From assembly GCF_019320115.1 (NCBI RefSeq), contig NC_089584.1, positions 55,424,852 through 55,488,851 on the forward strand: 64,000 nt of DNA, written 5' to 3'. This document shows, piece by piece, positions 47,601-58,276 of this stretch (position 1 is the stretch's first letter; each line of letters starts with the position of its first letter). Both the position numbers and the translations under genes were made by a program. The stretch is from Miscanthus floridulus (lineage: Eukaryota > Streptophyta > Magnoliopsida > Poales > Poaceae). The notes below the pieces were generated by a model that saw nothing but the letters and a program-made list of their open reading frames with translations, had not been told where the DNA came from and did no database searches.

Positions 47601-49295
47601 CAAAACACACACCTCAACGTGCGAAGCGAAGAAAAGGGAGAACATGAAATCTATCCAGATTTTATGGCACTAAACTAGTTATCTTCAAGCCAGCGATTAG
47701 TGACTCAAACGAAGTTGGATTGACCCCAAACTTGGTGATCTCATTCCTTTCTTAGGACCCTTCAATGTCTTAAGTTGGTTTGAGTATTGGTTGAGTAAAA
47801 CATTAGATTTGAGAGATATCTTGTTGGCTTGGTTTGCTACCATTTCAGAACACAGCAGTTTTGGTAGATGAATTGTTTGGATGGTCAAACGGTGTTCGGT
47901 TGAGTTGAATTTTGGTGAGTAGTTAGAAGACCCATGGATCTACATGCCCACCAAAATTTGTGCATATTGGAGCAGTAGTTTGTGAGATATAAATAGAAAA
48001 CAAAAGGGTACAGAATCTGCAATTTCACTGTGACTGCGATCATCCTTTGCATTAGACGGTTGTGTTTGTAATTCATGCCAAGAAATTACAACTTGTAGGT
48101 GTATTGCTGTTAGACAACCATCCATACCCTTGAGAAGACTAATTGCAGCCCTATGTGCCTTGCTTTTGCCCTCTTAGATCAGCAATGCGTGAGCAGTCAA
48201 GGTGTTCTAGAAGTCAAATTGTGCCCTTGCAATTCGAAAGTAATTGGAAAGGTGTCAAACCATAGATTTTCGGATTATAGTTTTTGAGATATTGATTGGC
48301 CTAAGAAAGAAAGCTTCAATGTCCAATGTAGTTCCACAAAGCTAGTTTTGTTACAGTACAAGTCAACCCAACTTACTGAGCAACTGCACCATGAAGGAGA
48401 ATCGTACTCAAAATGCATGGTACTGAACTATTTCCCTTGTTTGAGGAAATACTGGCAACTTTTATTGCATTCTAGGCCTCGCTATCCCTCGTCCTTGACA
48501 ATGTTTTCCATTGCTGCCTTGTCATTTGGTGTCTTCCATGTGTTTTACCCATGAGGTTGCATCAACTTAACCCAGATTCATGTTGCCACTTAGATTCTAA
48601 GGTTTCCTTAGCTAATGAGCATCAAAATTGCTGGGTAGATAGAGTCAGCTATCACATTCATCTTCACTCAATAGACTCAGATAATACAGTGTTGTTATCA
48701 GAGAAAGAGCACTGCACACATGGAACATTATGTAGCTTCCCATCAATTGACATTTGAGTGATAGCACCACGACATCCAGCTTGGATATTGGTTAGCTAGC
48801 TTCCCATTCCCTCAAAGGATGTTTACCCCATCTATGATCACATCCTTTACGGAAAGTTGTGCTCAAGCCACTTTAGTAGAGAACTACTTTTCAAACCTTG
48901 GGAACAAATATAGCACCGTTGCAAGGAATATCCGTCAACCGACTACGATCTAGTGCAAAGTCCATAAGTTATGTGCTATATCCACTAGGGAAGTAAATGT
49001 TACAAGTATTTAGTCTACATTTGAATCACTCTTCGTACATCGAGGATGAAGTACGTAGGACAGTGCTATCTTGGATTCCTTCCAATGTAACAATGCTTTA
49101 TGGACACCAAAGAAGGAAATTCTTCAGACAACAGCTTACGACGAAGAGCAAGTATCAGAAAGTGTCATGACCAAATTAGCCTCTCTAATACTCTGAAGTT
49201 AACTAGCCTAATGCTATCACTGATGTTGGAAACTGGATGACAAGTTTCTCTTCCCTTAAAAGTCTTTCGCACCGAATCTCGGGACGCGATTCCTT
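44671..49295 (+). mobile_element. Interior of the 15 kb element, no identifiable gene
   Basis: Only short frames occur. One worth noting is at about 46610-46756 (DPYIRPKVVELPFEVTKRI then FEELVTDININRLQEVVEK), which has protein-like composition but no domain I know. The last 60 bp contain GAATCTCGGGACGCGATTCC, a phrase typical of the 3' end of autonomous grass gypsy elements. The rest shows no repeat or motif that I can name; it could hold captured or strongly decayed sequence. Confidence 0.6.
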
Positions 49296-49309
49296 TAAGG
49301 GGGGAGGGA
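49296..49309 (+). other. Polypurine tract
   Basis: TAAGGGGGGAGGGA directly precedes the 3' LTR at 49310. Confidence 0.85.
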
Positions 49310-52300
49310 TGTAACACCCCAGGTGTTTGTCACTAGTTAAGCAATGGGTTTGAGCTCAACCATGACATGTTTAGTGGTGATGGAGATGTCAAGGTCAAAC
49401 CTATCGAAATGAGCCCCAACCTAAACTCGGATATTAATTGCACCCTTGCTTTACATATAGGCCTTTTCAAGATATATGCTTGGCTGGTGTTATTGGAATA
49501 TCTTCATGTGTCTCACATCAATACCCATCTATATGGGTCACTGGAAAAGTTTCATAAAGTTTGGAGTCAAAAAGTCACATGAAATGATAAGTTATATCCT
49601 TATTGGAATGACTTTACTAAGTGCTTGAATTGCACTATTAAGTGAATGGAAATGTAGGTCATCAACCAAACCTTGCAACCTTGCCCAAATGACTCTAGAT
49701 GAACTCTACAGCAAAAGTCATGAAAGGTTCATGTTGGGCAAATGCCAAGAAAAATGCTCCAATGGATCAAAAAGGATAATCTAAGCTTTATCGTGATCCT
49801 ACTTTTGTCAAAGTAGAACTGTAGGTTCTATGCAAGCTTTGATGTTGGACCTTAAATAAAAGTTGTAGTTCATATTATGTAGAAGAAACTTTGTTTTTAC
49901 ACTAAGACCTAGATCAGCTTGGAAATAAGTGAAACAGAGGTCACAAGATTGAATCTACTGCAGTTTTCAGCGCATGGAAATATTCTAAGTTTGGAATTTC
50001 ATTGAAATCAGCATTGGCGTCTTGCGTTCTCTGAAATTCGTTAAGCAACTTGAGTTGGTCCAAAAATAAAAGTTGAAGGTTATATTATGGAGAAGAGCAT
50101 GCAAAAAGTTGGAACCCGTTTGGCTTCGTGTTGATGGTTAATTCTGAGTTTTTCCTAATCACCATCGTCACGCTGACAAACCAAAGTTAGGAGCACGTTA
50201 TCTGCTAAACCATAACCCTAATGACCCTGAACCCCTAAGCAAAGTTGGAGAGCATCAGGTGTAGACCAAACTTCATTTTTGGCCCATGGACCAATTCGGA
50301 CCCGAGCTAGCCCAAAACGGCGTCCCACCTTCCCCACTCTGGCGCACGCCACCTGTTCGTTGAATTGCCTCTATGGGCGACGCGCGTCCGGGAGTGGGGC
50401 AGCCATGCATGAGCTCACCCCTGCTCTCTGCCGCGTGCCCCATGCCTCACTCAGTGTAGTGGAGCACTAGAGCGACCGCTGACCTACTTTCCCACTCCTT
50501 CTCTGCCCTCTGTTCGCTCTGCTCTGCGCCGGGACACGCGATCGCCATGGCCGAGCTCCGAGCTCACCAGTGCCGTGGTTGTTTTCCCCCTCTCAGCCCC
50601 CCTTGCTCCTCACGAGCAATGCCATTAGCTTCGCCTCCCTCTCCTGCATGCCGTGCTCGTGCTCGCTGTCCAAAACCACGCTGGGAGCACCACAGTCGCC
50701 GCCCGCCGTCGCCTCCGACCACCGGTGCACATGGCCGGTCCACCTCAGGCCGCCTCTTAGACATCCGAGACCACCAGCGGGCACGCGCGGGACCCCTGGT
50801 CCTTCCTCGCCACTCCACCACCGCCGATGATGGCTACGATCGCCGGAGCCGCGAGCCGGCCGGGCTCTCTGTGCTGCCGTCGGAAGCAGAGAAGACGAAG
50901 GACTTCACACTCAAATTGGAAGAAAGTGAGGGGGTTAAGTGAAGAATCAATTACTCATATGAATAGTGCACTAAAGGATCTGTTTGTTTGGATTTAATTT
51001 CTGTAAACTACAGGGACCCCGATGCAAGACTTACATGTCTTTTCTTTTGTTTTTATAGATTTGAATGAGGAACTTTGAAAATTCATAATAATTAGTATAC
51101 AAATTGTAAAATAGTAAATGAGGACTTTTTGGAATCCTTGTGAAATTGTCTATGCAGTAGATCTATAATATGACATGTGTTAGTTTAAATATTTTTCTGT
51201 ACAAAAAGATCTATGCAGTTAGGTTCTTAATACTAGTTATGTCTTGTCTTCTTCATAACTGAAGTTGTGCTGCTCAAATAAATGTGAAATTTTTATGGAG
51301 TGTTACTATGGTGATGTTTGATGTCTGGTAAAAATTTCAGGAGTTTAGGCTTGATGGTTTAATAGTTATAAAAATAACAAATTCCTTGTGTTGCTTTGCT
51401 CCTATTCTGAATAGTCCTGCATGTTTGAATTAATTGGCTCAGTTAAGTTATGAATCATGACTTTATGATAATACATGAGTTGTAGTACTTTTATTAATAT
51501 TTTCAAAAAGCTAAATATCATGATTTTTGGTTAAGTAGATCTTGAGTTATACTTGCTTAAATCTCTGTGGCTGTTTCTGCCCAAACACAGAGAGGGTTTC
51601 CTTGTTCTTACTATGGGGCCTTCTTAATAGTAGAATTAGCTTGAGGTGTTTGAAACAAAGTTGTTTATAATTTGATAAGATTTCTAAAAAGTCTAGAACC
51701 ACGCTTATTGGACATGTATAACTCCATTTATAGCTGTTTAATGTGGCATGTCAGTTTCTGTCTATGTTTTAGACAGAGATGAAATTATTGGATGAATTCA
51801 CCCTTCTAACTATAGAATCATCTTAATATGTGAATAATAAAGTTGTAGGTAACTTCCTAAGCTTTTCAAAAAGTTATGGTTCATGTTTGTTGGAGGTCTA
51901 GAACTCTAGTTATGCTTCTCTGAAGTTCCTATCAGTTTTCTGTACCACTGCTGTTGGGTTGCATTTGCAGTTTTTCTTGTGCAATTATTTTCGTGGTGTA
52001 AATGTTGTTTGCTATGGTTGTAGTAAATACAAAAGTTATAGCAAATTTCATGATCTTTCTTGTGTTCAAATTGTAAGTCCATAGGCCTGATAGTGGAGGA
52101 GTTACATGACTTTTAAGTCTTCTGTCAGGTTTTGATTGTATTATGAGAACATCTGAAAGATGCTAGTGTTTGATCTAGTTAGGATTTGAATGATCTTTTG
52201 GTGATAATAACAAAGTTGTAGATAATTCATGTCTCTAGCTTCTTTTAAAATTTGGTGGTATTTGGCATTGTGGTTTGTGAGTTATGCCTGTTTAAAGTTG

Positions 52301-54482
52301 GGTTTCAGAAATGTCTGCTCTCTGTCAATTGTGGACCAATTTCTGTAAATGGGTATATTTGATTTAGTTAACTTGAGAATCATGCTAAGATGATTAAAGA
52401 TGAATTATATAAAATTCCATAAGCTTTCCAAAATTTCATGTTGCATGTCTATTAGATTTATACAACTCTAGTTATGATCCAAACATGAAGCTATTGTTCC
52501 AGTCCAGAAATAGACATATGCTAGTTGTGGTTGTTTACTCCATGTGTGGCTAAGTGTGGCTTATGCCCTTGTTGATGGTCAAGTTATGATACTTGTGACC
52601 TTGTAAAACATGTGTCATGCTCGATGTGCTTGCTCTCTGTAGTTAGTTGTGTGATGTTAGTTAAATAGCTATTGGTGTTTATGTCTTGCATAATCTTGTG
52701 TTTGTCTTGAATGTTTATGTGATGCCTCTTGTATTACCATTCTTCATATTCATGCACTTGCATCATGCATCTCATCTAGTACGCTAGATGAACCACATGA
52801 AGGACATGATGTGGGAGCCAAACCCAAAGACGGTGTATGGTGCACCTATCCCAAAGGTGGAAGGACTGGACAAGTGCTAGGACGGGAGATGCTCACTTAG
52901 CGAGTGTCATCTAACTAACACTGACTTAGTGTGGGATCCCAGGCAAGCCCCGGAGCATTCTAAGCCTCTCATGTTTTTACAAATATCTTGAGTATCTTTT
53001 ATTGTTGATGATGCATTAAGTATAGGAATTGGTTGGAACCAATTGTTGCATTATATCCTTACCTTGTCCAGATAAAATCCTATGAATCCTAATTAAGTGT
53101 AGGATCGAATGATGCTTAGCTATGCATAGACCGGTAGAAGTCAGGTGATTTCATCTCACCTGCAAGATGTAGGATGAGCTCTGGTCACGGTTGGCTATAT
53201 TTGCTATCATGAAAAAGAACCATGTGTTAATAATGAAAAGAGATCGGATGGGATGATGGTAGTGCAGCAACATGGCATGGAGGTCTTGGGTGTGAATCTA
53301 TCCCCATCTATGTCATTTAAGGACCGATACGTTGTATGTCCTCTTGTCAAGTTGAACACAGCCAAACACTTAGCTGGCCGGATAAGTCGTTCTGACCGCG
53401 AAGCGGAGTAGCTCAACTCAGGCCGAGAACCATGGGGGTTGGATGCATTCTCGAGGTAGTAAGGATGTGCGGAGAGCCATTGGCGTAAGCCCAAGGGGAG
53501 TCAGGTGCTAAAATCCTGCACTTCCTGGTAGAGTGGTTCTCTGAGAATGCAGGGCGGCCCAGACCCACATCTTTTCTTTTATTTTTCTCCTGAGTTGTAC
53601 CAAAGGTGACTTGTTTGCGACCCTAATGGGGGAAGCAAGGTTTGTGTTAGGAATACCCCTCTAGCTGGATAAGAATCGATTTGAATCGCCGTCTCTCCTA
53701 GATAGTGAGAACTTGACTGAGCAGCGGCAACGTAGATTCACTAAATTTAAAGATATGGTTAAAGGATGATGATGATGATGATAATGACAATGAGCCATGA
53801 AATACCTGATATGGTTATTATTGTTTGCAACTTAATCAAGTGATTGATTAGTATAGGTGCTAATATAGATGGTTGGTAATAGCTAAAAGTCACTACTAGT
53901 ATAGGTGAATAATGCTAATGGTTACTCAAGCTTTTATGCAAAAAGGTTGCCCAGCCAGATCCACTAAATTAAGCTATGCATGATCCTTGGTGTCATTTGT
54001 TTTGGTTTCCGACGAGTAAGTCTGGCTGAGTACATTCGAGTACTCAGGGTTTATCCCACCTTGTTGCAGGTGAAGTTCTTGGCCTATTGAAGATGGTGGC
54101 TAACCGCCGGTGGGCTCGGTGATTCTATAGTTACTTCTCATCTATATGCTTTTGTCTGATGATGTCACTTATGCTAGCAATGTATTTAGAACTTATATTA
54201 ATGTAATCATTTGAAAGCTATGTTGTTTTCAATATTCGGTTTTGAAACTCAAACTTTTACCTTTTAATTGTCAATCCATTTGTAATATTATTTCCGTTGT
54301 AACTTTGCGTATGTGATGAGTATTTGCTTAATCATGCAATCTTGGATGTGATGCTGATTTACCGAGGTCTTTCGGGACACTCGGTGGACTACCGGGTTTA
54401 TATGAGTGAAAGTATGTGTGTGTCAACGTGTTAGCGGGGACAACCGTACTTGATCTTGTATAAATTGGGCGGTTCTGTCACA
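49310..54482 (+). mobile_element. 3' LTR, 5,173 bp
   Basis: Begins TGTAACACCCCAGGTG and ends TTCTGTCACA; collinear with the 5' LTR throughout, with scattered substitutions and small indels. It carries the same GC-rich patch (50270-50900). Confidence 0.9.
51263..52590. repeat. Degenerate tandem repeat inside the 3' LTR
   Basis: Collinear counterpart of the ladder at 41431-42760, with the same period and order of words. Confidence 0.75.
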
Positions 54483-54487
54483 TTAAT
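54483..54487. repeat. Target site duplication TTAAT, right copy
   Basis: Identical to 39484-39488, directly after the LTR end TCACA. Confidence 0.9.
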
Positions 54488-54589
54488 GATCAATGCTTAA
54501 AAGTTTTTCCAGAGCCTTCTCATAACACTAACCAAGAAATAGATAGAATAGAGTTAGTTACTTTTGATAAATTTATTCAAAATTTATGA
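54488..54589 (+). pseudogene. C-terminal end of the Athila-like pol, downstream of the insertion
   Basis: If the inserted element and one TTAAT are ignored, the integrase frame that stops being readable at 39488 continues here in the same phase for about 33 codons to a TGA at 54587-54589. This short tail ends in TFDKFIQNL. The match of phase and the target duplication support each other. Confidence 0.8.
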
Positions 54590-55085
54590 AAATTTTAAAA
54601 TGCTTCTAACATATTTTTTCCATTTAATAAAAATTTAAGCATTGTTTTGTTAATTACCTTTTTGGCCTCACTAAGATAGCACTGGATTCTTGCTTATTCG
54701 CCTGATTCAAATGAATATAACAACTTGAATATCCTTTGATACACCATGATCATGTGAATTTTTGCTCAATAACTCTCTGATCTTGGAATATAAAAATCAC
54801 ATACCGACATATCTTGAGATATCACACATGCATGTGGACCTAGATGAAAGCATGTCCTAGGGGGAGGACTGGGGGCACCACCCCTAGCTCCACTATCCCC
54901 CGTCCTTTGCACATCTGCTCTTGAAGTTGTGTATCATCTGAATCTGATGGTATGGCAGTGTGTTGATGTTCTTTCCTTTGTGGTAGAGGCCCAAACCCCT
55001 ATAAAAACCACCCCAAGCCTCTCCCTCTCTTCACACTAAGCACAAGCTCTCATCTCTTCCTCTCCAAAGCACTCTAAGCTCAAGG
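54590..55085 (+). promoter_or_regulatory. Spacer after pol with a TATA box and leader
   Basis: AT-rich to about 54830, then a purine-rich AGGGGGAGGACTGGGGG near 54860. CTATAAAAACC (54999) is followed by a C/T-rich leader (CCTCTCCCTCTCTTCACAC) and CTCATCTCTTCCTCTCC, typical of plant core promoters, and an ATG at 55086. No coding motif is seen before that. Confidence 0.5.
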
Positions 55086-55889
55086 ATGGCTAGCCATGCT
55101 CTTGCCCTTTACATGGCCTCTTGCTCCACATACAACCTAGACAGAGTGCCGGCTTCAATAGACCTAGTGCCTGGGAGGACTTTCATGAGGGAGGAAGAAA
55201 AGGCAATCACCATGGCGCCTTTAGCCACTATGCCACTGCCTAGTAGCAATATGAGCGGTGGCACGAGCTTGAAGTCGATGGTGCGTACCAAGGCGCCACT
55301 TGGTGGTGCTAAGATGAAGAAGGTGCCCTCGAAGAGAACAACCATCAGCGCCATCGGTCTCAAAAGGAAGGCGCCCGAGGACAACGGGTTAATGAAGCAC
55401 TCTATTGTAATGCCTCGAGCAATTTTGCTTCTCACGCTAGCTCGTCCTTGCCCTTTGCTTGTCCTAGCCTGTCTTACCCCATGGTGGGTGTGGACAAGCC
55501 TGATGGGGGTATAGTAAGGCCCTCATGTCCAAACCTAAGCCACCACCCAAGGAGCAAGCCAAGTCATCTTCTCAGCCCTTAGGGTCAAGAGGTTCAAGCA
55601 ACCCCCGGTCCTAAGGCAACCACCCGCTATCTTTGAAAGTAGCAATGAGGAGGCGCCACCCAAAGGCCCTACAATCACCTCGCTTAGTGCTAAGAATTAA
55701 ACCATGTGTGAGGACATTAGGAAATTCAATGCTCATCTCACTGAGTGTCTAGTCAAGATTAAAGACCTTAGTGATAACCTCAACGAGCTTCGCCATGGCT
55801 CAGGGCAAAAGCTCGCTAGGGTAACAAGGGCAGTGGGAGTGGCAGATGCTCTTGATCAACCTTTCTATGCACTCCCGCTAAACAATTAG
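55086..55889 (+). pseudogene. Unknown protein ORF downstream of Athila pol, broken
   Basis: ATG 55086 gives MASHALALYMASCSTYNLDR and an open frame to 55514; the same frame is coding-like again from about 55570 (FESSNEEAPPKGPTITSLS) to TAA/TAG at 55885-55889, with a TAA at about 55696. Between 55415 and 55560 the second forward frame reads more naturally (Ser/Pro-rich), so a pair of frameshifts is likely, and the hydrophobic stretch AILLLTLARPCPLLVLACL in frame 1 is probably not a true membrane segment. The C-terminal part is helical (IRKFNAHLTECLVKIKDLSD). The position after pol is where Athila elements carry an env-like ORF, but I see no envelope feature. Family unknown. Confidence 0.45.
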
Positions 55890-55959
55890 GCACATTTTAT
55901 CTTTCTTAGTTTTTCATAACAATCATTTTGAGTTGCAATCATGTAATCCCCCTCATTTG

Positions 55960-55980
55960 ATAATTGAATAAAGATATTAT
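55960..55980 (+). terminator. Possible polyadenylation signal
   Basis: AATTGAATAAAGATATT lies about 75 bp past the stop of the ORF ending at 55889, in AT-rich sequence. Confidence 0.45.
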
Positions 55981-56019
55981 TAGCAAAAATATTATTGCAC
56001 TTGCTTAATTATTGCACAA

Positions 56020-56033
56020 GGCTCTGATACCAA
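56020..56033 (-). other. Primer binding site of a Sirevirus copy
   Basis: The minus strand reads TTGGTATCAGAGCC after the LTR end TTTCA at 56035. Directly beyond it the sequence is unrelated to Sirevirus interior, so the element is cut right after its PBS. Confidence 0.75.
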
Positions 56034-56034
56034 T

Positions 56035-56587
56035 TGAAATGATCAAGATGCCCAAGAGGAGGGTTGAATTGGACTAATTCTAAATTTATTGTAATAATTA
56101 GGCCCTACACTTAGCCTATTTCACCCCTAGTGCCTAAATGTGTTCTCTATTGATACCACACAAAAGTTTTGCACCCTAGGTTTCAATCCTACTCTAGTAT
56201 GGCAATTCTAAGAATGTAAAGACATGAATTGAATTGCTCAAAAGTAAATGCCCAAATTAAAGAGATGGAGAGGAACACGGTGATGTTTTTCTGAGGTATC
56301 GGAGAGTCACCACTCCCCACTAGTCCTTGTTGGAGCATCCACACAAGGGTGTAGCTCCCCCTTGATCCGTGCAAGGATCAAGTGCTCTCTATGGGCTGAT
56401 TCTTTGACACTCCGTCATGGTGAATCACCCACAACCGCTCACACCATGACTTGGGTCATCCACAAGCTCCGTCGGATGATCACCAAGCTTCCAATCACCA
56501 CTGAGCCGTCTAGGTGATGGCGATCACCAAGAGTAATAAGCACAAACTCTCACTTGACCAAGACAAGCCTAATGAGAAAGGTGGATT
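56035..56587 (-). mobile_element. 3' part of a Sirevirus (copia) LTR
   Basis: Homologous over its length to 62140-62693 (same words, e.g. GTTCTCTATTGAT, TGGAGCATCCAC, CCTAATGAGAAAGGTGGAT). It stops at 56587, where an Athila-type LTR starts; in the other copy the LTR continues with GTGCACTTGC. Confidence 0.85.
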
Positions 56588-57861
56588 GTTGGCGGTGCTT
56601 AACTCACATTTCTAACCACCAACTTTCATATAAAAACTACTAAAATAAACACAAAGCTTTGACATAGGGCTTTAGAACTAATAAATTCCACGAGTTTTGG
56701 TGATTTACCATTTGCAGGAGGACATGTTGGGATTACAAATAAAATGAGTCTAAAGTGTACAAGAAACTAGGCAAATATACCCGACATAAGCCCAATGGGG
56801 AGAAGGCCCACCACTAGGCAAAACAAGTCCTAACAAGATGGAGAACAAGACCAAATCCAGATCAAACTAGCTCCAATTGGCACGAAACCTCCATAGGGCC
56901 ACTCTAGAAGACCGAGGAATACCCTCTACAAAACTAGACTCAAGGTAGGCCAAGCAAGGTGTGGGCGCACCCCTGCTGGTCTCCCTTGGGCCCAACCATG
57001 ACCAGGTGCTTCTTACCACCTCTCTAAGGTTGGTTGTGGTGAGGATCTCCAAAAAATAACTGAGCAAACTGCCCTTGGGATGCTATAAAGGAGGGGGGAA
57101 GCCTATATTATAAGAACAACACCTCAATGAAAAGAGCAATCCACATATGAGAAACACTCCAAGGGCTTAGGCCCTAGTAGCTATCTGGAGCAGTAAGGGA
57201 GAGATGTGAGGGAGAGCTCAGGAAGCACCAGACTTGTTGATGTCTCCCCAACTTGTACCTTAATGAACACATATGTTGTACTTCGTCGGGTTCTCCCGCT
57301 AAGTGTGTTCGTGGTTCTTTTGGTTATAAAGCTTTGATTAGTTAAACTTTACTCTTACTTGTTTGCGGGTTCTCCATCAATCCCTGTGGCAGATACTCTA
57401 GTAGAGGGCTCCAGATAAAGATGGATCACCTTGTATGCTGCTAGAGTAGTAGTCGATAGCGTAGACATGGTGTCTAGGATAGAGGCTACCTTCATTTGCC
57501 TCAAACTCCATGGTTGAGGGGTAGGCGGTAGGTGGTGATAGCCTTGTCTATCCCTTGCAATCCCCCACGTCTAGATACAGCATAGAGCTATAGGCAGGAG
57601 GTGCTAGGCAGACCAAGTATAAGCCGATGCCCAAAGTAAGCAAGTAGAAGTGTAGTTTACCTATACTTAGACCCAAAACCACAAGAATCCATCTCAACCT
57701 CTACCAACTCTAGCTTTGTGTTGTCCTTAGACTCACAAGCTAAAAGAGTACCTTTGTTCCTTGTGGAAAATATGATACCCTGAATACTACTGGGTGAAAT
57801 GCTACAATAGTAATTCTGTGAGCTTGTGGATTATTTCTATTTGCGTTAAGAAATACCAACA
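56588..57861 (+). mobile_element. Athila-type 5' LTR (1,274 bp)
   Basis: Starts TGTTGGCGGTGCTTAACTC and ends AAATACCAACA; an inverted TGTTGG/CCAACA terminus is visible. It is inserted in the Sirevirus LTR. It matches 60029-61332 along its length. A PBS of the Asp-tRNA type follows, so it is the 5' LTR of a plus-strand element. Confidence 0.8.
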
Positions 57862-57869
57862 AGCATTTC

Positions 57870-57887
57870 TAGCGCCATTGTGAGGAA
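57870..57887 (+). other. Athila-type primer binding site (decayed, Asp-tRNA type)
   Basis: TAGCGCCATTGTGAGGAA resembles the TGGCGCCGTTGCCGGGGA typical of Athila and Tat elements, with several changes. Confidence 0.65.
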
Positions 57888-57969
57888 CGGTTGCTATTTT
57901 CTTCGAACCCAGTTTGTCCTCATATCTGTATCTTTTTCTTTTATAAAAACAAAAACATTTTCTTTCATC

Positions 57970-58276
57970 TTTTCTACCATGAACCAATTCCAACTCCTAT
58001 TCAAAAGTTTCATGCTTTGAGAGGTGAGTTCCATAAGCCACCTACAAAACTTAACCTTTCATCTGGCCATGAACTCCACCCTAGTTTAATCACCATGGTT
58101 CAGGCACAACCCATATCAGGACGTGAAAACAAAAACCCTTGCCATCACCTGTAAGAATTCAAGGAGATGTGTTCATGCCTGAGCATCTCTGGCATGACAT
58201 AAGAAAAACTAAGGTAGAAATTGTTTCCCTTCTCTCTCACGGGGAAGGCAAAGCAATGGTACACACTTGCTATAGA
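57970..58276 (+). pseudogene. N-terminal part of Athila gag, truncated
   Basis: PIQKFHALRGEFHKPPTKL and SSGHELHPSLITMVQAQPI match the start of the Athila Gag domain. After a frameshift near 58150 (stop TAA) the next frame gives SCLSISGMT and LFPFSLTGKAKQWYT, the usual Gag core, with stop codons at two points. At about 58276 the sequence switches to a Sirevirus protease on the opposite strand. No Athila sequence follows. Confidence 0.75.

Larger units (their letters stand above)
39489..54482 (+). mobile_element. Complete 14,994-bp LTR retrotransposon lacking recognisable gag-pol
   Basis: Two direct LTRs (39489-44656 and 49310-54482) both start TGTAACACCC and end TCACA. They are bounded by an identical 5-bp duplication TTAAT at 39484-39488 and 54483-54487. 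A perfect Met-type PBS follows the first LTR and a polypurine tract precedes the second. The interior is 4,653 bp with no frame over about 105 codons and no gag, PR, RT, RNase H or IN motif that I can find. By structure it is a large non-autonomous (LARD-like) gypsy element. LTRs differ by roughly 3 per 100 bases in stretches compared by eye, plus one indel of about 20 bp near 40307/50134. Confidence 0.9.

Noticed and set aside
55400..55500. Transmembrane segment of an envelope-like protein
   Set aside because: The hydrophobic reading exists only in one frame; the alternative frame there is more protein-like, so a frameshift is the simpler explanation.
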